From Agromyces luteolus (GTDB lineage: Bacteria; Actinomycetota; Actinomycetes; Actinomycetales; Microbacteriaceae), in the NCBI RefSeq assembly GCF_009729855.1, contig NZ_WODA01000016.1:62001-126000 (forward strand): a DNA stretch of 64,000 bases, in the 5' to 3' direction. The notes beneath the pieces are model-generated. The model saw only the letters and a program-made list of their open reading frames with translations, had not been told where the DNA came from and did not search any database. Both the position numbers and the translations under genes were made by a program. This document shows, piece after piece, positions 36,179 through 45,473 of this stretch. Numbering within the stretch: the stretch's first letter is position 1; each line of letters opens with the position of its first letter.

Positions 36179-36868
36179 TCACCGGGCGGTGACGTCGGCC
36201 TGCTGCTCGTCGTCCTCGTGCACGTTGAAGCGGTACCCCACGTTGCGCACGGTGCCGATGAGGCTGTCGAGGTCGCCGAGCTTCGCGCGGAGGCGACGGA
36301 CGTGCACGTCGACGGTGCGGGTGCCGCCGAAGTAGTCGTAGCCCCACACCTCGCTGAGCAGCTGCTCCCGCGTGAACACCCGCGACGGGTGCGCCGCCAG
36401 GAACCGGAGCAGCTCGAACTCCTTGTAGGTGAGGTCCAGCGTGCGGCCGTGCACCTTGGCGGAGTAGCTCGCCTCGTCGATCACGACGCCGGAGGTCTGG
36501 ATGCGCTCGGCCGGCTGCGCGGCCTGCGCCCGGCCCAGTGCGAGCCGGATCCGCGCGTCGATCTCGGCGGGACCGGCCTGCTCGAGGATCACGTCGTCGA
36601 CGCCCCAGTCGGAGGTCACCGCGGTGAGCCCGCCCTCGGTCACGACCAGGATCAACGGAACCGAGAGGCCGGTGGTCCGCAGGATCTGGGCGAGCGCCTT
36701 GGCGCCGGCGAGATTGGTCCTGGCGTCGAGGAAGACGAGATCGGCCTCGGGCGCGCGCACGAGTTGATCGGGCGACGCCGGAATCACGCGCACCCGATGC
36801 GTCAGGAGAGACAGGGCCGGGAGAACGTCTTCGTTTGCTGCCGGCGTCAGGATCAGCAGCTGCGCCAC
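36179..36868 (-). CDS. glnR: GlnR-type orphan OmpR-family regulator
   Basis: A 229-residue protein with an atypical receiver ([26 protein letters not shown] with the conserved Asp48, [19 protein letters not shown]) and a C-terminal OmpR winged helix ([45 protein letters not shown]). The receiver lacks the usual acidic pocket of phosphorylated regulators, as known for GlnR, which controls nitrogen assimilation genes without a cognate kinase. I chose GTG 36868, which has GGAGGG 5 nt upstream. It follows no kinase gene and stands beside the phosphate block, suggesting nitrogen-phosphate cross-talk. Confidence 0.85.
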   Translation of the reverse strand: MAQLLILTPAANEDVLPALSLLTHRVRVIPASPDQLVRAPEADLVFLDARTNLAGAKALAQILRTTGLSVPLILVVTEGGLTAVTSDWGVDDVILEQAGPAEIDARIRLALGRAQAAQPAERIQTSGVVIDEASYSAKVHGRTLDLTYKEFELLRFLAAHPSRVFTREQLLSEVWGYDYFGGTRTVDVHVRRLRAKLGDLDSLIGTVRNVGYRFNVHEDDEQQADVTAR

Positions 36869-36942
36869 GCACACCCTCCAGTAGTAAGGTGCGGTCAATA
36901 CTACGGGACACCGGGCGCTCGGCGACGGGGAAGGAGGCCGGC

Positions 36943-37266
36943 GTGACGCAGGACGACGCGGGAGCACCGGCGACGGGCCTCGCCCGATGGGCCGTGCCCG
37001 CCGTGTGGGTCATCTCCGCGGTCGGATCCGCGGTGGTCGTCGGCCTCGCCTGGTCGGGCACTCGGACCTGGTTCCACGACACCGGGCCTCACGCCGCGCT
37101 CGGCGTGCTCGGCATGGTGTTCGCGGCATCCGTCATCGCGGCGCTGCTGCTGCAGCTCGCGTCTCGGAGGCCCCACGGCTACGTCGCACGGACCAGCGCG
37201 TCGATCGCCGGAGCGGTCGTCCCGGTGGCCCTCGGGGCGCTCGCGCTGCTGCCGGTCCTCGGCTGA
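36943..37266 (+). CDS. Small hypothetical membrane protein
   Basis: A 107-residue protein, GTG start at 36943 with AAGGAGG at 36931-36937. Three hydrophobic segments are evident ([39 protein letters not shown] and the C-terminal [19 protein letters not shown]). It is divergent from glnR, with a 74-nt shared promoter region containing a GTAGT/ACTAC dyad. I do not recognise a function. Confidence 0.7.
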   Translation: MTQDDAGAPATGLARWAVPAVWVISAVGSAVVVGLAWSGTRTWFHDTGPHAALGVLGMVFAASVIAALLLQLASRRPHGYVARTSASIAGAVVPVALGALALLPVLG

Positions 37267-37286
37267 GCAACCGGTAGACTCGCACC

Positions 37287-37403
37287 ATGTCCTCGCTGCT
37301 CGCGCTCGAACTCTTCTTCATCGGCCTGCTCGGTCTCGCGAGCCTCACGATCGCCTGGATCAGCGGCGTGGTCGTCTACAAGCTCTTCAAGGGGCAGCGC
37401 TAG
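37287..37403 (+). CDS. 38-residue single-span membrane peptide
   Basis: ATG 37287 to TAG 37403 encodes MSSLLALELFFIGLLGLASL followed by a second hydrophobic stretch and the basic tail KLFKGQR, so it is one long or two tight membrane spans. A perfect TAGACT -10 box (37275-37280) ends 6 nt before the ATG, indicating a leaderless transcript that would continue into the nitrobindin gene starting 3 nt after its stop. Function unknown. Confidence 0.6.
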   Translation: MSSLLALELFFIGLLGLASLTIAWISGVVVYKLFKGQR

Positions 37404-37406
37404 ATC

Positions 37407-38015
37407 GTGATCGAGCTGCCGGTCGGCCTCCCCGCGGAGCTCGTTCCGCTCTCCTGGCTCATCGGGGTCTGGGAGGGCTCGGGCGTGATCGACTACGCCA
37501 TCGGCGACGGCTCGGTCACCCACGAGTTCGGACAGCGCGTGAGCTTCAGCCACGACGGCCTGCCCTACCTCAACTACACGTCCTCCACCTGGCTGTTCCC
37601 GACGACGGATGACGGCGAGCCGACGCCGCTGGCGGCGGAGACCGGGTACTGGCGGCTCGCGCGCCCGCTCGGCGAGGGCGACCAGGGTCCGGCCATGCTG
37701 CCCGCGGTCGGCGCGTCGCGCTTCCCCGACGCCGAGGCCGTGGAGACGCTCCGCAACGACGCCGGCGGCTTCGACCTCGAGGTCTCGATCGTGCATCCGG
37801 GCGGCGTGAGCGAGCTGTACCTGGGCCAGGTCAAGGGCCCGCGCATCGACCTCGCGACGGACGCCGTCATGCGCACCGCCGGTGCGAAGGAGTACGCCGC
37901 GGCGACGCGGCTCTACGGGCTCGTCGAGAACCACCTCCTCTGGGCGTGGGACATCGCGGCGCTCGGCCAGGACCTGCGCACGCACGCGTCCGCGCGGCTG
38001 GCCAAGGTCGACTGA
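37407..38015 (+). CDS. Nitrobindin / FABP-like heme protein
   Basis: A 202-residue beta-barrel protein of the THAP4/nitrobindin family, which binds ferric heme and can isomerise peroxynitrite to nitrate. The N-terminal LIGVWEGSGVIDY is the family's GxWxGxG signature, YLNYTSSTW follows, and the likely proximal heme His lies near the C-terminus in THASARLAKV. It lies between the 38-residue peptide gene and ygfZ, overlapping the latter by one base (TGATG), so the unit is an operon. Confidence 0.88.
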   Translation: MIELPVGLPAELVPLSWLIGVWEGSGVIDYAIGDGSVTHEFGQRVSFSHDGLPYLNYTSSTWLFPTTDDGEPTPLAAETGYWRLARPLGEGDQGPAMLPAVGASRFPDAEAVETLRNDAGGFDLEVSIVHPGGVSELYLGQVKGPRIDLATDAVMRTAGAKEYAAATRLYGLVENHLLWAWDIAALGQDLRTHASARLAKVD

Positions 38016-39160
38016 TGTCGGGATCGCCCTTCCTCGCCCTGCCCGGCGCCGTCGTCGGCGATCCGCCCGACGGGGGCGTCGCCGCGCACTACGGCGACCC
38101 GATGGTCGAGCAGCGCCGCCTCGAGCAGGGGCGCGCGATCGTCGACCTGTCGCACCGGGGCGTGATCACCGTCGCCGGTCCCGACCGCCGGTCGTGGCTG
38201 AACTCGATGGCGAGCCGCGCGCTCGACCACCTCGCGCCGGGCGAGAGCGCCGAGGCCCTGTTCCTCGACGCCGCGGGCCATGTCGAGCACGCGGTCCACG
38301 TCGTCGACGACGGGGAACGCAGCTGGCTGGTGCTCGAGGGCGACGCCGCGCCGTCGCTCGCGACGTGGCTCGACCGCATGCGGTTCATGCTGCGCGTCGA
38401 GGTCGCCGACGTGAGCGAGCGGTTCGCCGTCATCGGCGCGATGCCGAGCGGCGACGGGTTCCCGGTCGAGCTCCCCGACGGCGCGCTGACCTGGCGCGAT
38501 CCGTGGCGGAAGGTGCTGGCCGACGGCTACGGCTACGCCCCGGAGGCGGGGCACGCGGGCGCGGCATGGCGGTACGCCGAGGCGATCGTGCCCCGCGACG
38601 CCCTCCCGAGCCTCGCCGGCGCCGTCCGGTCGGGTTCGGTCCAGGTCGCCGGCGCGCTCGCGCTCGAGGCGCTGCGAATCGCCGCGTGGCGCCCGCGCTT
38701 CGCGACCGAGGTCGACGAGCGTACCCTGCCGCACGAGCTCGACTGGCTCCGCAGCGCGGTCGACCTGCACAAGGGGTGCTACCGCGGACAGGAGACCGTC
38801 GCGAAGGTCGTGAACCTCGGCCGTCCCCCGCGCCGCCTCGTGATGCTCCACCTCGACGGCAGCGATACGGTCCTTCCGAAGCGGGGCGACGCCGTCGTCG
38901 GGCTCAAGGTCCGTCCCGAGCCGGCGCCGGGCGACGAGCCCGAACGCCGCGCGGTCGGCGCCGTCACCTCCGCCGGCATGCACCACGAACTCGGCCCGAT
39001 CGCCCTCGCGGTCGTCAAGCGCGCCGTTCCGGCCGACCTCGAGCTCATCGTCGAGAGCCACGGCATCGACGTCGCCGCGGCGCAGGTCGAGATCGTGCCC
39101 GCCGGGGCGGCGGCGGCGGTCGAGGTGCCCCGCCTGCCGAGGCTCGGCATCCGGCCGTGA
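38015..39160 (+). CDS. ygfZ: YgfZ/GcvT folate-binding protein
   Basis: A 381-residue tetrahydrofolate-binding protein of the GcvT-like YgfZ group, which supports assembly or repair of certain Fe-S enzymes. The diagnostic motif with its conserved cysteine is present as HKGCYRGQETVAKV. The N-terminal half has VDLSHRGVITVAGPDRRSWL. The stop overlaps the GTG of the next gene. Grouping with a peroxynitrite-handling nitrobindin suggests a shared role in protecting Fe-S proteins from nitrosative or oxidative damage; that is inference. Confidence 0.92.
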   Translation: MSGSPFLALPGAVVGDPPDGGVAAHYGDPMVEQRRLEQGRAIVDLSHRGVITVAGPDRRSWLNSMASRALDHLAPGESAEALFLDAAGHVEHAVHVVDDGERSWLVLEGDAAPSLATWLDRMRFMLRVEVADVSERFAVIGAMPSGDGFPVELPDGALTWRDPWRKVLADGYGYAPEAGHAGAAWRYAEAIVPRDALPSLAGAVRSGSVQVAGALALEALRIAAWRPRFATEVDERTLPHELDWLRSAVDLHKGCYRGQETVAKVVNLGRPPRRLVMLHLDGSDTVLPKRGDAVVGLKVRPEPAPGDEPERRAVGAVTSAGMHHELGPIALAVVKRAVPADLELIVESHGIDVAAAQVEIVPAGAAAAVEVPRLPRLGIRP

Positions 39161-40236
39161 CCCGATCGCCCGGCGGGGCGACCCGGCTGGGCAGGCGAGG
39201 GGGCCGGCTGCGCGACTCGCTTCCGGCGATCCTGCAGATCACCGTCACCGCGATCGCGGCGTACTCGTTCTCGCTGTTCGTCGTCGGGCACGAGCAGCCG
39301 CTGATCTCTGCCCTCGTCGCCATCACGTCGCTCGGGTTCGTGCGCGACGCGCGTCCGATCCGGGTGCTCGAGACCGTCATCGCCATGACTCTCGGCATCG
39401 CGCTGGCCGAGGCGCTGCTGCTCGTCGCGGGCAGCGGCATCTGGCAGTACGCGCTCGCGCTCGCCGTGACGCTCGCGGTGGCGCGGTTCCTGTCGGGCAA
39501 CGCGTCGTTCGCGATCGCCGCGGCCGTGCAGTGCTCGCTGGTGATGCTCGTCCCCGCGCCAGAGGGCGGCCCGTTCGTCCGGACGCTGGACGCCGTGGTC
39601 GGCGGGGCGTTCGCGCTGCTCGCGACCGCCGTGATCCCGCGCGATCCGCGCCGCACCGCCCTCCGCGACGGCCGACGCCTGCTCGACGAGCACGTCGCGG
39701 TCCTCCTCGAGCTCGCGGCGGCCCTCCGGTCGGGTGAGGCGGATGCCGCGGGGCGGGCGCTCTCCCGCGCGCGCGCCACGCAGCCCGCGGTCGAGGCGTG
39801 GACCGCGAGCGTCGACTCGGGCATCGCGATCGCCCGGCTGTCGCCGATCGTGCGCCGGGCCAGGTTCGACCTCGAACGGCAGCGCGCGATGCTCTCCGGC
39901 GTCGACCTCGCGACGCGCAACCTCCGGATCGTCTCGCGCCGGGTCGAGTGGAGCCTCCGCGACGGACGACCGCGCGAGGCGGTCGCCGACGTGGTCGCCC
40001 GGATCGCGGTCGCCGTCGAGGTGTTCGACGAGTCGCTGCGCGACGTGGCGCAGCAGCCCGTCGCGCGGCAGGGCTTCGCGGAGATCCTCCGGCACCTCGA
40101 CCCCGTCGCCATCCTGCCCGACGGCTCGCAGGGCGACCGGAACACGCTCGCCGCGCTCCGCCCGTACCTCGTGGACCTCCTGACCGCGACCGGGCTCGGC
40201 CTCGACGAGGCGCGGGCGCTCCTGCCCGGCGACTGA
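39157..40236 (+). CDS. FUSC/aromatic-acid-exporter-like membrane protein
   Basis: A 359-residue protein with an N-terminal block of about six helices (residues 20-165, including ILQITVTAIAAYSFSLFVVG and VLETVIAMTLGIALAEALLL) and a C-terminal cytoplasmic helical region of about 190 residues rich in Arg and Ala. This half-length architecture matches the FUSC/ArAE-like group, proposed to export aromatic acids or other small anions. GTG start at 39157 overlaps the ygfZ stop (GTGA). Substrate unknown. Confidence 0.72.
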   Translation: MTRSPGGATRLGRRGGRLRDSLPAILQITVTAIAAYSFSLFVVGHEQPLISALVAITSLGFVRDARPIRVLETVIAMTLGIALAEALLLVAGSGIWQYALALAVTLAVARFLSGNASFAIAAAVQCSLVMLVPAPEGGPFVRTLDAVVGGAFALLATAVIPRDPRRTALRDGRRLLDEHVAVLLELAAALRSGEADAAGRALSRARATQPAVEAWTASVDSGIAIARLSPIVRRARFDLERQRAMLSGVDLATRNLRIVSRRVEWSLRDGRPREAVADVVARIAVAVEVFDESLRDVAQQPVARQGFAEILRHLDPVAILPDGSQGDRNTLAALRPYLVDLLTATGLGLDEARALLPGD

Positions 40237-40261
40237 GGCGCGCCGGCGCGGCGGGCGTGCC

Positions 40262-41071
40262 TCAGCTCGGCGCGACCGACGACCAGTCCACCGTGAGCTC
40301 GCCGAGCCGCCAGCGCCGGACGCCCCCGTGCACCGGCCACCCCTCGTCGCGCAGGCCGCGGGCGAGCGCGATCCAGCGCTGCGACGGGCCGTAGACCGAC
40401 AGCGGTGCGTGCACCCGCCAGCCTCGGTCGAGCGCCTCGAGCAGGTCGTGCACGCGCTCGCCGGGGACGTTCCGGTGGATCAGCGCCTTCGGCAGTCGCT
40501 CGGCGACCACCGACGGGGCGTCGAGCCCGGTCAGGCGGAGGCTGACCGTGAACGTCCGCGGCGCGGCATCCGTCACGCCCACCCAGCTCGAGATGCGGCC
40601 GAGCTCGTCGCACGTGCCCTCGACGAGGAGGCCGCCGGGCGCGAGGCGCTCGGCCATGCGGGCCCAGGCGCCGGCGACGTCGTCCTCGTCGTACTGGCGG
40701 AGCACGTTGAAGGCGCGGATCACCGCGGGGCGGCGACCGCCCGGCACGGGCACCTCGAACCCGCCGACCCCGAACGAGACGGGCAGGTCGGCGGCGAACG
40801 GGGTCCGGCCGTCACGGACGTCGGCGAGCTGCGCGTCCGCGCTCCGGACCCGCGCCGGGTCGATCTCGAGGCCCAGCACGCGCACGTCGGCGCGCGACCG
40901 GCGCAGCCGCGCCGCGAGCTCGAACGCGGTCACGCCGCTCGCCCCGAAGCCGAGGTCGACCACGAGCGGATCTGCGGCGCGGCGGAACCCGGGCTGCTCG
41001 GCGATCCAGCGGTCGATGCGGCGCAGGCGGTTCGTGTTCGTCGTGCCCCGTGTGATGGATCCGACCGGCAT
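40262..41071 (-). CDS. Class I SAM-dependent methyltransferase-like protein
   Basis: A 269-residue protein with a Rossmann-type SAM motif I ([20 protein letters not shown]), an acidic motif II ([11 protein letters not shown]) and [14 protein letters not shown] at the position of motif III/IV. It starts [20 protein letters not shown], a conserved opening of an uncharacterised actinobacterial methyltransferase group. The substrate cannot be inferred. Its ATG (41071) is divergent from gpmA; the 3' end faces the FUSC-like gene at 25 nt. Confidence 0.75.
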   Translation of the reverse strand: MPVGSITRGTTNTNRLRRIDRWIAEQPGFRRAADPLVVDLGFGASGVTAFELAARLRRSRADVRVLGLEIDPARVRSADAQLADVRDGRTPFAADLPVSFGVGGFEVPVPGGRRPAVIRAFNVLRQYDEDDVAGAWARMAERLAPGGLLVEGTCDELGRISSWVGVTDAAPRTFTVSLRLTGLDAPSVVAERLPKALIHRNVPGERVHDLLEALDRGWRVHAPLSVYGPSQRWIALARGLRDEGWPVHGGVRRWRLGELTVDWSSVAPS

Positions 41072-41183
41072 GCCCTCCAGTGTCGCAGCCCGCCCGGTCC
41101 GCGGCATCCGCGGGCCCCGCGGCATCCGTCACGGTTCGACCCCGCCCCCTGCCCGCCGCGACCGGGTCGCTAGGCTGGACCGC

Positions 41184-41930
41184 ATGGTCTACACCCTCGT
41201 GCTGCTGCGCCACGGCCAGAGCGACTGGAACCAGAAGAACCTGTTCACCGGCTGGGTCGACGTGCGGCTCAGCGACCAAGGCCGCGCCGAGGCGGAGCGC
41301 GCCGGCGAGCTGCTCGTCGAGAAGGGGGTCCTCCCCGACGTGCTGCACACCTCGGTCCTGACCCGTGCCATCCAGACCGCCGACCTCGCGCTCGAGGCGG
41401 CCGACCGCCTCTGGATCGACGTGCGCCGCTCGTGGCGGCTCAACGAGCGCCACTACGGTGCGCTGCAGGGCCTCGACAAGGCCGAGACGCTCGAGAAGTA
41501 CGGCCAGGAGCAGTTCATGCTCTGGCGCCGCTCGTTCGACACGCCGCCGCCCGTCCTCGCCGACGACGCCGAGTGGTCGCAGGTCGGCGACCCGCGGTAC
41601 GCGGACCTGTCGGACGACGAGATGCCTCGCACCGAGTGCCTGAAGGACGTCATCGCGCGCATGCTCCCGTACTGGGAGACCGACATCATCCCCGACCTGA
41701 AGACCGGCAAGACCGTGCTCGTCACCGCGCACGGCAACTCGCTGCGCGCGCTCGTCAAGCACCTCGACGGCATCTCCGACGAGGAGATCGCCGAGCTGAA
41801 CATCCCGACCGGCATCCCGCTCGTCTATGAGCTCGGCGAGGACTTCATGCCCACGAAGCCCGGCGAGTACCTCGACCCCGAGGCCGCCGCCGCCGGCGCC
41901 GCGGCGGTCGCCGCCCAGGGCAAGAAGTAG
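41184..41930 (+). CDS. gpmA: 2,3-bisphosphoglycerate-dependent phosphoglycerate mutase
   Basis: A 248-residue glycolytic enzyme that interconverts 3- and 2-phosphoglycerate through a phosphohistidine. It has [20 protein letters not shown] with the catalytic His, [17 protein letters not shown], and [14 protein letters not shown] with the second His. The C-terminal 15 residues are Ala-rich. TAGGCT (41171-41176) lies 7 nt before the ATG, a leaderless arrangement. A strong bidirectional terminator separates it from phoU. Confidence 0.96.
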   Translation: MVYTLVLLRHGQSDWNQKNLFTGWVDVRLSDQGRAEAERAGELLVEKGVLPDVLHTSVLTRAIQTADLALEAADRLWIDVRRSWRLNERHYGALQGLDKAETLEKYGQEQFMLWRRSFDTPPPVLADDAEWSQVGDPRYADLSDDEMPRTECLKDVIARMLPYWETDIIPDLKTGKTVLVTAHGNSLRALVKHLDGISDEEIAELNIPTGIPLVYELGEDFMPTKPGEYLDPEAAAAGAAAVAAQGKK

Positions 41931-41947
41931 CCGACCCGCGACGACGA

Positions 41948-41984
41948 CGAGGGCCGAGCGGATGTCGCATCCGCTCGGCCCTCG
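41948..41984. terminator. Bidirectional terminator between gpmA and phoU
   Basis: CGAGGGCCGAGCGGATG (41948-41964) pairs perfectly with CATCCGCTCGGCCCTCG (41968-41984), a 17-bp stem with a 3-nt loop. Confidence 0.85.
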
Positions 41985-42012
41985 TGCGTCGTGTCGCGTC
42001 GGGCGACGGGGA

Positions 42013-42666
42013 TCAGGCCGGCTCGGGGACCCAGTCGCCCGTCGCGAGGTAGAGCACCTTCTGGGCGATCGAGACCGCGTGGTCGCCGAAGCGCTCGTGG
42101 TAGCGGCTCGCGAGGGTCGCGTCGACCGTCGCGGTGGCCTCGCCCTTCCACGTCTCGCCGAGCACCTTCTCGAAGACGGAGAGGTGGAGCTCGTCGACCT
42201 GGTCGTCCTTGTTGCGGATCTCGTCGGCGATCGTGACGTCCTGCGTGCGCAGCAGCTCCACGAGCTGGCGGGCCACCTCGACGTCGAGCGCGCCCATCTC
42301 GTGGAACGTCGGTCGGAGGGACTTCGGCACGACCTTGTCGGGGAAGCGGTACCGGGCGAGCTGGGAGATGTGCATCGCGAGGTCGCCCATGCGCTCGAGC
42401 GAGGCGGAGATGCGGAGCGCGCTCACGGTGATCCGAAGGTCGCGGGCGACGGGCTGCTGGCGGGCCAGGATCGTGATCGCGAGCTCGTCGAGCGCCTGCG
42501 CACGCTGATCGATCAGGTGGTCGTCGGCGATGACCTCCTCGGCGAGGCTCACGTTCGACTCGTTGAAGGCGCGCGTCGCCTTGTCGATGGCCTGGGCGAC
42601 GAGCGTCGCGATCTCGACGAGGCCGTCCTGAACCTCGCGCAGTTCCTGCTGGAACACCTCACGCAT
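42013..42666 (-). CDS. phoU: Phosphate signalling protein PhoU
   Basis: A 217-residue, all-helical protein with two PhoU repeats (each with an ExxxD metal-binding motif: SASLERMGDLAMHIS and ASRYHERFGDHAVSIA). PhoU restrains Pst transport and, with the sensor kinase, turns off the phosphate-starvation response when phosphate is ample. It is divergent from senX3-regX3, with a PHO-like site in the shared 191-nt region, allowing joint regulation. Confidence 0.96.
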   Translation of the reverse strand: MREVFQQELREVQDGLVEIATLVAQAIDKATRAFNESNVSLAEEVIADDHLIDQRAQALDELAITILARQQPVARDLRITVSALRISASLERMGDLAMHISQLARYRFPDKVVPKSLRPTFHEMGALDVEVARQLVELLRTQDVTIADEIRNKDDQVDELHLSVFEKVLGETWKGEATATVDATLASRYHERFGDHAVSIAQKVLYLATGDWVPEPA

Positions 42667-42819
42667 GTGTGTGACCCCTTCGATGGTCTCGAGCTCCCAC
42701 GACGGGCACGCGGGACGACCGGTCTCGGACCGGCACGCGACATCCTCGCCGTCGAAGTTGAACGGCAGGTGCCGTGCTGCTGAACTCTCCCTAACCTACC
42801 CCCGCCCGGCGTCCGCCCG

Positions 42820-42837
42820 GGTGAATCGGGGGTGACC
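42820..42837. promoter_or_regulatory. PHO-box-like site in the phoU/senX3 divergent region
   Basis: GGTGAAT (42820-42826) and GGTGACC (42831-42837) are 11-nt-phased repeats in the same orientation as the pstS boxes, with two departures from GGTGAAC. It lies just upstream of the senX3 -10 box (TAGGGT, 42846-42851), consistent with autoregulation. Confidence 0.55.
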
Positions 42838-42857
42838 GGCACGGTTAGGGTGGTGCC

Positions 42858-44108
42858 ATGGACTCCACCTGGTCGGTGCTGGTCGCGCTGACCTTCGGCA
42901 TCCTCCTCGGGGCCGGGTTCACGGTCGTGCTGCACATGGCCGAACGCCGCGGCCAGAGCGCGGCCCGCGTCGTCGCACCGACGATCCCCGACGGGGTCGA
43001 CCAGGTGCTCGACGTCCTGGAGTCCGCGGGCGTCGTGCTCGATCCCTCCAACAACGTGCTCCGCGCCTCGCCCGGCGCCCTCGCGATGGGGCTGGTCCGC
43101 AACCAGATGCTCGCGCACGCCGAGCTCGTCGACCTCGTGTCGCGCGTGCGCCGGACCGGCGAGCCGGTCGCCCTCGAGATCGAGCTCCCGCGCGGACCCT
43201 TCGGCGATGCGACGATGCGGCTCCAGGTCCGCGTCGCGCGGCTCGGGACCCGGTTCGTGCTGCTGCTCGCCGACGACCGCACCGAGGCGCACCGCCTCGA
43301 CGAGGTGCGGCGCGACTTCATCGCCAACATCAGCCACGAGCTGAAGACGCCGATCGCCTCGGTCAGCCTGCTCGCCGAGGCGCTCGACCAGGCCGCCGAC
43401 GAACCCGAACAGGTCCGCCGCTTCGCCGATCGGCTGGGCGTCGAGTCGACCCGGTTGGCGCACATCACGAGCGAGGTCATCGAACTCTCGCGGCTCCAGG
43501 CCCGCGATGCGCTGCGGCGCGACGAACTCGTCGACATCGATCGCGTGGTGGCGGCCGCCGTCGACCAGAACCGCGTGGTCGCCGCGGCGAGGGGCATCGA
43601 CGTGGCGGCCCGCGCGAAGTCCCGTGCGGAGGTCTACGGCGACGAGGCGCTGCTCGTCGTCGCCCTGCACAACCTGATCTCGAACGCGATCGGCTACTCC
43701 AGCGAGGGCGGACGGGTCGGGGTCGGCGCCATCGTCGACGGCGACGCCGTCGAGATCTCGGTCGCCGACCAGGGCATCGGCATCGCCCCGGAGGACATCG
43801 ACCGCGTGTTCGAGCGCTTCTACCGCGTCGACCAGGCCCGCTCGCGGAACACCGGAGGCTCCGGCCTCGGCCTCAGCATCGTCAAGCACACCGTCCAGAA
43901 CCACGGCGGCGACGTGCGGGTGTGGTCGCGGCCGGGCCGTGGCTCGACCTTCACGATCCGGCTCCCGCTCGCCGAGCGACCCATCTCGCGGGAGCCGGCG
44001 GATGACGCCGAACCCGCCTCCGACGCGCCGGTCCCCGTCGCGGAGGACACGAAGACCCGAATCGCCGCGGCACTTCCCGCCGCGCCATCCCGAGGAGACC
44101 GAGAGTGA
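42858..44108 (+). CDS. senX3: Phosphate-responsive sensor histidine kinase
   Basis: A 416-residue kinase with one N-terminal membrane helix (residues about 8-27), a PAS-like region (about 50-140), a DHp domain with FIANISHELKTPIASVSLL (His about 160) and a CA domain with NLISNAIGYS (N box), VADQGIGIA (G1) and GGSGLGLSIVKH (G2). This is the layout of mycobacterial SenX3. The last 50 residues are a Pro/Ala-rich acidic tail. ATG at 42858 comes 6 nt after TAGGGT. Overlaps regX3 by GTGA. Confidence 0.94.
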   Translation: MDSTWSVLVALTFGILLGAGFTVVLHMAERRGQSAARVVAPTIPDGVDQVLDVLESAGVVLDPSNNVLRASPGALAMGLVRNQMLAHAELVDLVSRVRRTGEPVALEIELPRGPFGDATMRLQVRVARLGTRFVLLLADDRTEAHRLDEVRRDFIANISHELKTPIASVSLLAEALDQAADEPEQVRRFADRLGVESTRLAHITSEVIELSRLQARDALRRDELVDIDRVVAAAVDQNRVVAAARGIDVAARAKSRAEVYGDEALLVVALHNLISNAIGYSSEGGRVGVGAIVDGDAVEISVADQGIGIAPEDIDRVFERFYRVDQARSRNTGGSGLGLSIVKHTVQNHGGDVRVWSRPGRGSTFTIRLPLAERPISREPADDAEPASDAPVPVAEDTKTRIAAALPAAPSRGDRE

Positions 44109-44785
44109 CCCGCATCCTGCTCGTCGAGGACGAGATCGCGCTGAGCGACCCGCTGAGCTTCCTGCTCGAACGCGAGGGCTACGAGGTGGAGGTGGCCGCC
44201 GACGGCCTCGCCGCCGTGGCCGCGTTCGATCGCGACGGCGCCGACCTCGTGCTGCTCGACCTCATGCTGCCCGGCCTCCCGGGGACCGAGGTCTGCCGCG
44301 AGATCCGCCAGCGCTCCAGCGTGCCCATCATCATGCTGACCGCCAAGGACTCCGAGGTGGACATCGTGGTCGGACTCGAGCTGGGCGCCGACGACTACGT
44401 GACGAAGCCGTACTCGACGCGCGAGCTGCTCGCGCGCATCCGCGCGGTGCTCCGCCGTCGCACCGAGCCGGGCGACCTCGACGACGCCGTGATCGAGGGC
44501 GGCCGGGTCAAGATGGACGTCGACCGCCACACGGTCGAGGTCGACGGCGCGGCCGTCGCGATGCCCCTCAAGGAGTTCGAGCTGCTCGAGCTGCTCATGC
44601 GCAACGCGGGTCGCGTCCTCACGCGCGGCCAGCTCATCGATCGCGTGTGGGGGAGCGACTACTTCGGCGACACGAAGACCCTCGACGTCCACATCAAGCG
44701 GATCCGGTCGAAGATCGAGGTCACCCCGTCCGAGCCCGTGCAGCTCGTGACCGTGCGCGGGCTCGGCTACCGCTTCGAGGCGTAG
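44105..44785 (+). CDS. regX3: OmpR-family response regulator of phosphate starvation
   Basis: The 226-residue partner of SenX3. The receiver has VEDE (acidic pocket), the phospho-acceptor Asp52 in LLDLMLPGL, the Thr in MLTAKD and the Lys in DDYVTKPYS. The DNA-binding winged helix includes LKEFELLELLMRNAGRVLTR and VHIKRIRSKIE, ending in VRGLGYRFEA. It should bind the 11-nt-phased GTTCACC repeats seen upstream of the pstS genes and phoU/senX3. A terminator follows. Confidence 0.95.
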   Translation: MTRILLVEDEIALSDPLSFLLEREGYEVEVAADGLAAVAAFDRDGADLVLLDLMLPGLPGTEVCREIRQRSSVPIIMLTAKDSEVDIVVGLELGADDYVTKPYSTRELLARIRAVLRRRTEPGDLDDAVIEGGRVKMDVDRHTVEVDGAAVAMPLKEFELLELLMRNAGRVLTRGQLIDRVWGSDYFGDTKTLDVHIKRIRSKIEVTPSEPVQLVTVRGLGYRFEA

Positions 44786-44796
44786 CCGCGACGAGA

Positions 44797-44835
44797 AGAG
44801 CGGATGCCGCCGGCTCGCGCCGCGGCATCCGCTCT
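44797..44835. terminator. Terminator after regX3, built from the GGATGCCGC motif
   Basis: AGAGCGGATGCCGC (44797-44810) pairs perfectly with GCGGCATCCGCTCT (44822-44835), an 11-nt loop. It lies 17 nt before the stop codon of the convergent lipoprotein gene. Confidence 0.75.
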
Positions 44836-44851
44836 CGTGGTCTTCGGGCCC

Positions 44852-45313
44852 CTACGGGACCAGGTCCTCGTACTCCGGGAGGCGGCCGTCGAGGACGGGC
44901 ACCTGGATCTCGACGCCCTCGGCGCTGCCGGCCTGGAGGTACACGGAGACGAGGCCGCCGACCTCGGCGTCGAGGTTCTCGATGAGCAGCGGCTCCTCCT
45001 CGGCGGTGCCGAGCGAGACGGTCTCGCCGCCGTCGACGTCGATCTCGAACGTGTCGCCCTGGTCGACGAACTGGACCGAGAGCGTCTCGTCGTCGGTGCC
45101 GGTGTTCGTGACCGAGAGGACGAGGTTGCCCTCCTCGCCCTCGTCGCTCACGACGAGGACGTTGCGCACGTCGAGGGCGCCGACATCGGCCGAGACGCCG
45201 TCGCTCGCGTCGTACTTCTCGGTGGTCGCCTGGTAGGTCAGCATGGCGCAGCCGCTGCCGCCGATGGCGATGCCGAGAGCCAGGGCAGCGGATGCCGCGA
45301 GACGCGCCTTCAC
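44852..45313 (-). CDS. Hypothetical secreted lipoprotein
   Basis: A 153-residue protein with a lipoprotein signal (MKARLAASAALALG, then GGSGCAM with the lipobox Cys near residue 22). The mature part is acidic and beta-rich, with Asp/Glu/Gly/Val repeats (VRNVLVVSDEGEEGN, LSVTNTGTDDETL), resembling a small immunoglobulin-like fold. I see none of the Met/His clusters expected of copper-binding PCu(A)C lipoproteins. GTG at 45313 has CTTGGAGG upstream. It is divergent from carD and convergent with regX3; function unknown. Confidence 0.7.
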   Translation of the reverse strand: MKARLAASAALALGIAIGGSGCAMLTYQATTEKYDASDGVSADVGALDVRNVLVVSDEGEEGNLVLSVTNTGTDDETLSVQFVDQGDTFEIDVDGGETVSLGTAEEEPLLIENLDAEVGGLVSVYLQAGSAEGVEIQVPVLDGRLPEYEDLVP

Positions 45314-45473
45314 AGAACCTCCAAGGACGAGCGTGCGCGCAGCGGAATGCGACCCGCGCGCGTGGGATCGAGTCGAGTGTAGCCCATGGCGTCGGCGCCC
45401 TCCGGGCGCGGAGGCGGAACCTTAGCACTACCTCGGTGTGATATCCTGAAAGTTGCCGAAAGGACGTCTATTC

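Noticed and set aside
44852..45313. Copper-chaperone (PCu(A)C) lipoprotein
   Set aside because: No Met/His-rich metal-binding motif is visible; left as an unknown lipoprotein.
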